From positions 225,184-263,148 of the forward strand of contig NZ_LN831197.1 of assembly GCF_001375535.1 (NCBI RefSeq): a stretch of 37,965 bases of DNA, given 5' to 3'. Below the pieces are notes generated by a model. It ran no database searches. It was not told where the DNA came from and saw nothing but the letters and a program-made list of their open reading frames with translations. This document shows positions 35,745 through 37,965 of the stretch, piece by piece. The position numbers and the translations under genes were made by a program. Source of the stretch: Bacillus niameyensis (GTDB lineage Bacteria > Bacillota > Bacilli > Bacillales > Bacillaceae_C). Numbering within the stretch: the first letter of the stretch is position 1; the number at the start of each line of letters is the position of its first letter.

Positions 35745-36509
35745 TTGAATCCTACTATAAAAAGATCGTTAATGAAAGTGTTACCGTGGACTTTTCCAGT
35801 ATTAGTGCTTATTTTCTGGCAAATTCTATCTTGGATGGGCACCATTCCAGAAAGAATATTGCCAGCACCTACAGCTGTTTTTCACGCTGCTATTGCGCTT
35901 TTTACTACTGGGGAGCTAGTTAACCATATTTCCGTTAGTTTAGGCAGAGCATTGGTAGGATTTTTAATTGGGGGAATAATTGGCTTTTTGTTCGGGCTGT
36001 TTAATGGTGTCTCTCGATTTTCTGATTTGCTCTTTGATACCTCCATCCAAATGCTAAGGAATATTCCACATTTGGCTTTAATTCCTCTTGTCATACTATG
36101 GTTCGGAATCGATGAAACATCTAAGATATTTTTAGTTGCTTTAGGAGTATTATTTCCTGTCTATATCAATACATATCACGGTATAAAGTCCGTTGATAGG
36201 GGATTAATTGAGATGGGGAGGGCATATGGGTTGAGGGGGAAAACGCTATTCTTTACAGTTATTTTACCAGGGGCATTATCCTCGATCCTCGTCGGAGTAA
36301 GATTTTCTCTAGGAGTCATGTGGTTAACGTTAATCGTTGCTGAAACAATCTCCGCACACGCTGGGATAGGTTATATGGCAATGAATGCACGGGAGTTTAT
36401 GCAAATGGATGTCATTGTTTTAAGTATTGTTCTCTATGCATTATTTGGGAAATTATCAGATGTTATTGCGAAATATTTAGAGGGGCGATTATTGAAGTGG
36501 AACGCTTAG
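35745..36509 (+). CDS. ssuC: Sulfonate-type ABC transporter permease
   Basis: Inner-membrane permease of the BPD_transp_1 type, 254 aa with six predicted helices. The N-terminal helix is followed by PAPTAVFHAAIALF. The ATPase-coupling EAA loop reads EMGRAYGLRGKTLFFTVILPGALSSILVG. The C-terminus (WLTLIVAETISAHAGIGYMA) is typical of SsuC/TauC. The start is TTG, with AAGGAGG 9 nt upstream. The gene is complete; insertion-sequence material begins right after it, where ssuD or ssuB might have stood. Confidence 0.9.
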   Translation: MNPTIKRSLMKVLPWTFPVLVLIFWQILSWMGTIPERILPAPTAVFHAAIALFTTGELVNHISVSLGRALVGFLIGGIIGFLFGLFNGVSRFSDLLFDTSIQMLRNIPHLALIPLVILWFGIDETSKIFLVALGVLFPVYINTYHGIKSVDRGLIEMGRAYGLRGKTLFFTVILPGALSSILVGVRFSLGVMWLTLIVAETISAHAGIGYMAMNAREFMQMDVIVLSIVLYALFGKLSDVIAKYLEGRLLKWNA

Positions 36510-36582
36510 TTGGTATTGTAAAAAGTTCTATGAAAACTAAAGCCTAATTTTAGTGATTCATCCCGAAACGGAGTGGAAACCC

Positions 36583-36725
36583 GTCGCAATCGCTCTTGAC
36601 AAACACGCCAATGGTTTGAATTCAGAGTAACAAGGGCGAAGGGGACAAAAGAAGGCAGGCCAAATAAGCCCTTGGTTTTTCCAATTTTAAACCATTGGCA
36701 AGTTCGGTTTGTCAAGAGTTCGCTA
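36583..36725. repeat. Nested imperfect inverted repeats beside the transposase gene
   Basis: The outer arms start with CTCTTGACAAAC (36593) and end with GTTTGTCAAGAG (36707-36718). Each is followed inwards by GCCAATGGTTT or its complement. The inner pair CAAGGGC (36631-36637) and GCCCTTG (36668-36674) is perfect. Together they could fold into one long hairpin. It may be part of the insertion sequence end, or an independent small element. Confidence 0.65.
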
Positions 36726-36776
36726 CGCCGATTGCTGAACAGATCCAAAAACACAAGGGCTCAGCTAAACAAAAAG

Positions 36777-37931
36777 TTAGGCTAACCGCTGTTGAACAAT
36801 CCAATGCTGAGCTAAATCGATCAATTTTGTCCACCGTGCTGGCATGGTAGGAAGACCCGATAACGCTGTGTTCACAACAGGTACCTTTCCTTCTAAAGAG
36901 GCATGTGGCCGCAGAAAATTAAAATAAGCGACAAACAAAGTGACATAGGAAACAGAACCATGTTCTGAACCAAAGCCATGCGTGGAACGATAGTTCCCCT
37001 TGAAAGTACGATTCAATCTCTCGATGATTTGTTTTAGCGGTCTGTATTCAGTTGAAATAGGATCCTCATTGGTAAGCCCAATCACTTGTTTCACATCAAA
37101 TTTGATGTCGTTCTGGGCAAAAAAGTGTTGAGCTAAAAGATAGATGGGATTTCCATCCACTACGAAGGTAAGATCTTTAGGGATATCTTGCATTTTAACT
37201 AACACTTCATCAATGGCACGAATAGCCGTTACCGTGTCGCGATTTGGAGACACTGGATAAGAGAGAATGATCTTCTTTACTGCATCAAAAAAGAAAAATA
37301 AATAGTGCCACTTTCCATTGACTCGGATATAGGTTTCATCGCCACAGAATTGATCAGAAAGCTCATAGGGATAATGATCCACATACGGTTTAAGCAATAG
37401 AGCCACACTGTTTTCGTAATTCAAAATGGTTTGGTGGGAAATTGCAACACCATGGACATCTTGCATAATGGCTGCTGTCTTACGGGCTGAAAGCCCATAA
37501 TTCACATGATAGGTTAAGATCAGACCCAAAACGTGTGGCGAAGCATAAATCCTAGATAAATCGACTTTTGGTAACTCGAATGATCTCTTAGATAAAGGTC
37601 TAAAATCAATGTGAAACTGACGAAAGATATACCTCAATTTAAATGCTTGAGGATCTTTCTTAAACCGCTTTTTCTCTTTTTTAGACATGGTCTTCAGTTT
37701 CTTTCGATAATAAGAACAGTCATTATTTCTACATTTGTAGACAGAGAAATCTTTTCTTTCTTTAATCTTATCAAGGGTCTTTGCACAGTGAGGGCACTTA
37801 AGAATGGCCTCTTTAGAAAAGCGATTCTTATCACTGAAAAGGCAAGAACAAACCTTGCATTGAAACTGCCCTTTATCACCATTATTGGCGTACAGATAAT
37901 CTGATGGAGCTCCACACTGTGGACAGTTCAT
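36777..37931 (-). CDS. DDE-type transposase with N-terminal zinc ribbons
   Basis: Transposase of 384 aa that catalyses movement of its element. Zinc-ribbon cysteines appear at the N-terminus (CPQCG, CKVC, CPHC, CRNNDC), followed by a helix-turn-helix region (NYGLSARKTAAIMQDVHGVA). The catalytic core has GDETYI (Asp), LTFVVDGNP (Asp) and LKQIIERLNRTFK (Glu), giving a DDE triad. The C-terminus, AYFNFLRPHASL, is typical of IS6/rve-type transposases. It looks intact. I see no good ribosome site before its ATG. It lies downstream of ssuC in convergent orientation. Confidence 0.88.
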   Translation of the reverse strand: MNCPQCGAPSDYLYANNGDKGQFQCKVCSCLFSDKNRFSKEAILKCPHCAKTLDKIKERKDFSVYKCRNNDCSYYRKKLKTMSKKEKKRFKKDPQAFKLRYIFRQFHIDFRPLSKRSFELPKVDLSRIYASPHVLGLILTYHVNYGLSARKTAAIMQDVHGVAISHQTILNYENSVALLLKPYVDHYPYELSDQFCGDETYIRVNGKWHYLFFFFDAVKKIILSYPVSPNRDTVTAIRAIDEVLVKMQDIPKDLTFVVDGNPIYLLAQHFFAQNDIKFDVKQVIGLTNEDPISTEYRPLKQIIERLNRTFKGNYRSTHGFGSEHGSVSYVTLFVAYFNFLRPHASLEGKVPVVNTALSGLPTMPARWTKLIDLAQHWIVQQRLA

Positions 37932-37965
37932 TGTTTTTGGTACAGTGGCCTTTGCGTTAGAACGT

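Larger units (their letters stand above)
36525..37965 (-). mobile_element. Insertion sequence, IS6-like, right end outside or at window edge
   Basis: The element contains one DDE transposase gene. Its outer right end near 37965 reads, on the minus strand, GTTCTAACGCAAAGG. This resembles the terminal repeats I recall for IS6-family elements (GTTCTGTTGCAAAG). A matching left end is not clear; GTTCTA at 36526 is the only candidate. I therefore cannot set exact borders or see a target duplication. Confidence 0.45.

Overview
The window comes from a low-GC, spore-forming Firmicute of the Bacillaceae. The gene order rnhC < > zapA-yshB-polX-mutS2-yshE ... lcfA-fadR-(fadB)-etfB-etfA-trxA-uvrC-lysC-yslB-sdhCAB-gerE is the classical Bacillus chromosomal backbone, and the proteins align by eye with their B. 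subtilis counterparts. Codon use, Shine-Dalgarno sites (AGGAGG type), many TTG/GTG starts and the sporulation regulator GerE agree with this. I cannot fix the genus or species.

Layout. (1) 1-3447: a near-perfect tandem array of a 20-bp unit, at least 172 copies, cut by the window edge. It abuts the 3' end of rnhC. (2) 3462-11722: rnhC (minus), a GH31 glycosidase not usual at this locus, then zapA, yshB/cvpA, polX, mutS2, a DUF350 gene and a 26-codon membrane peptide. (3) 11790-13310: an NhaC-type antiporter on the minus strand, back to back with the fatty-acid block. (4) 13587-18715: acyl-CoA ligase lcfA, repressor fadR with a textbook FadR box on its own promoter, a decayed fadB, etfB/etfA and trxA: beta-oxidation and its electron transfer. 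(5) 18791-22749: uvrC, a lysine riboswitch, lysC with its internal beta-subunit start, and yslB (minus). (6) 23073-26490: sdhC, an unusually long spacer, sdhA and sdhB (succinate dehydrogenase). (7) 26848-31599: a 1583-residue cell-wall protein with an acidic low-complexity N-terminus, two related ectodomains, 244 uninterrupted Gly-Glu/Lys-Pro triplets and an LPNTA sorting signal, lying between sdhB and gerE. (8) 31827-32842: gerE with a near-ideal sigma-K promoter, and a YitT-like membrane protein. (9) 32839-36509: an MFS exporter with a DUF3231 gene (minus), then ssuA-ssuC of a sulfonate-type ABC importer that lacks its ATPase gene here. (10) 36510-37965: nested inverted repeats and a DDE transposase of an insertion sequence running off the window.

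How it fits together. Most of the window is housekeeping: DNA repair/recombination (polX, mutS2, uvrC), division (zapA), lipid-derived electron flow (lcfA, fadR, etfBA), respiration (sdhCAB), lysine synthesis (lysC) and sporulation (gerE). The unusual material is two independent, extremely homogeneous tandem-repeat expansions: one non-coding with a 20-bp period, one coding with a 9-bp period. The coding one makes a giant collagen-like surface stalk with a class-D-type sortase signal. Accessory insertions (GH31, NhaC, the surface protein, the ssu/IS end) interrupt an otherwise conserved backbone.
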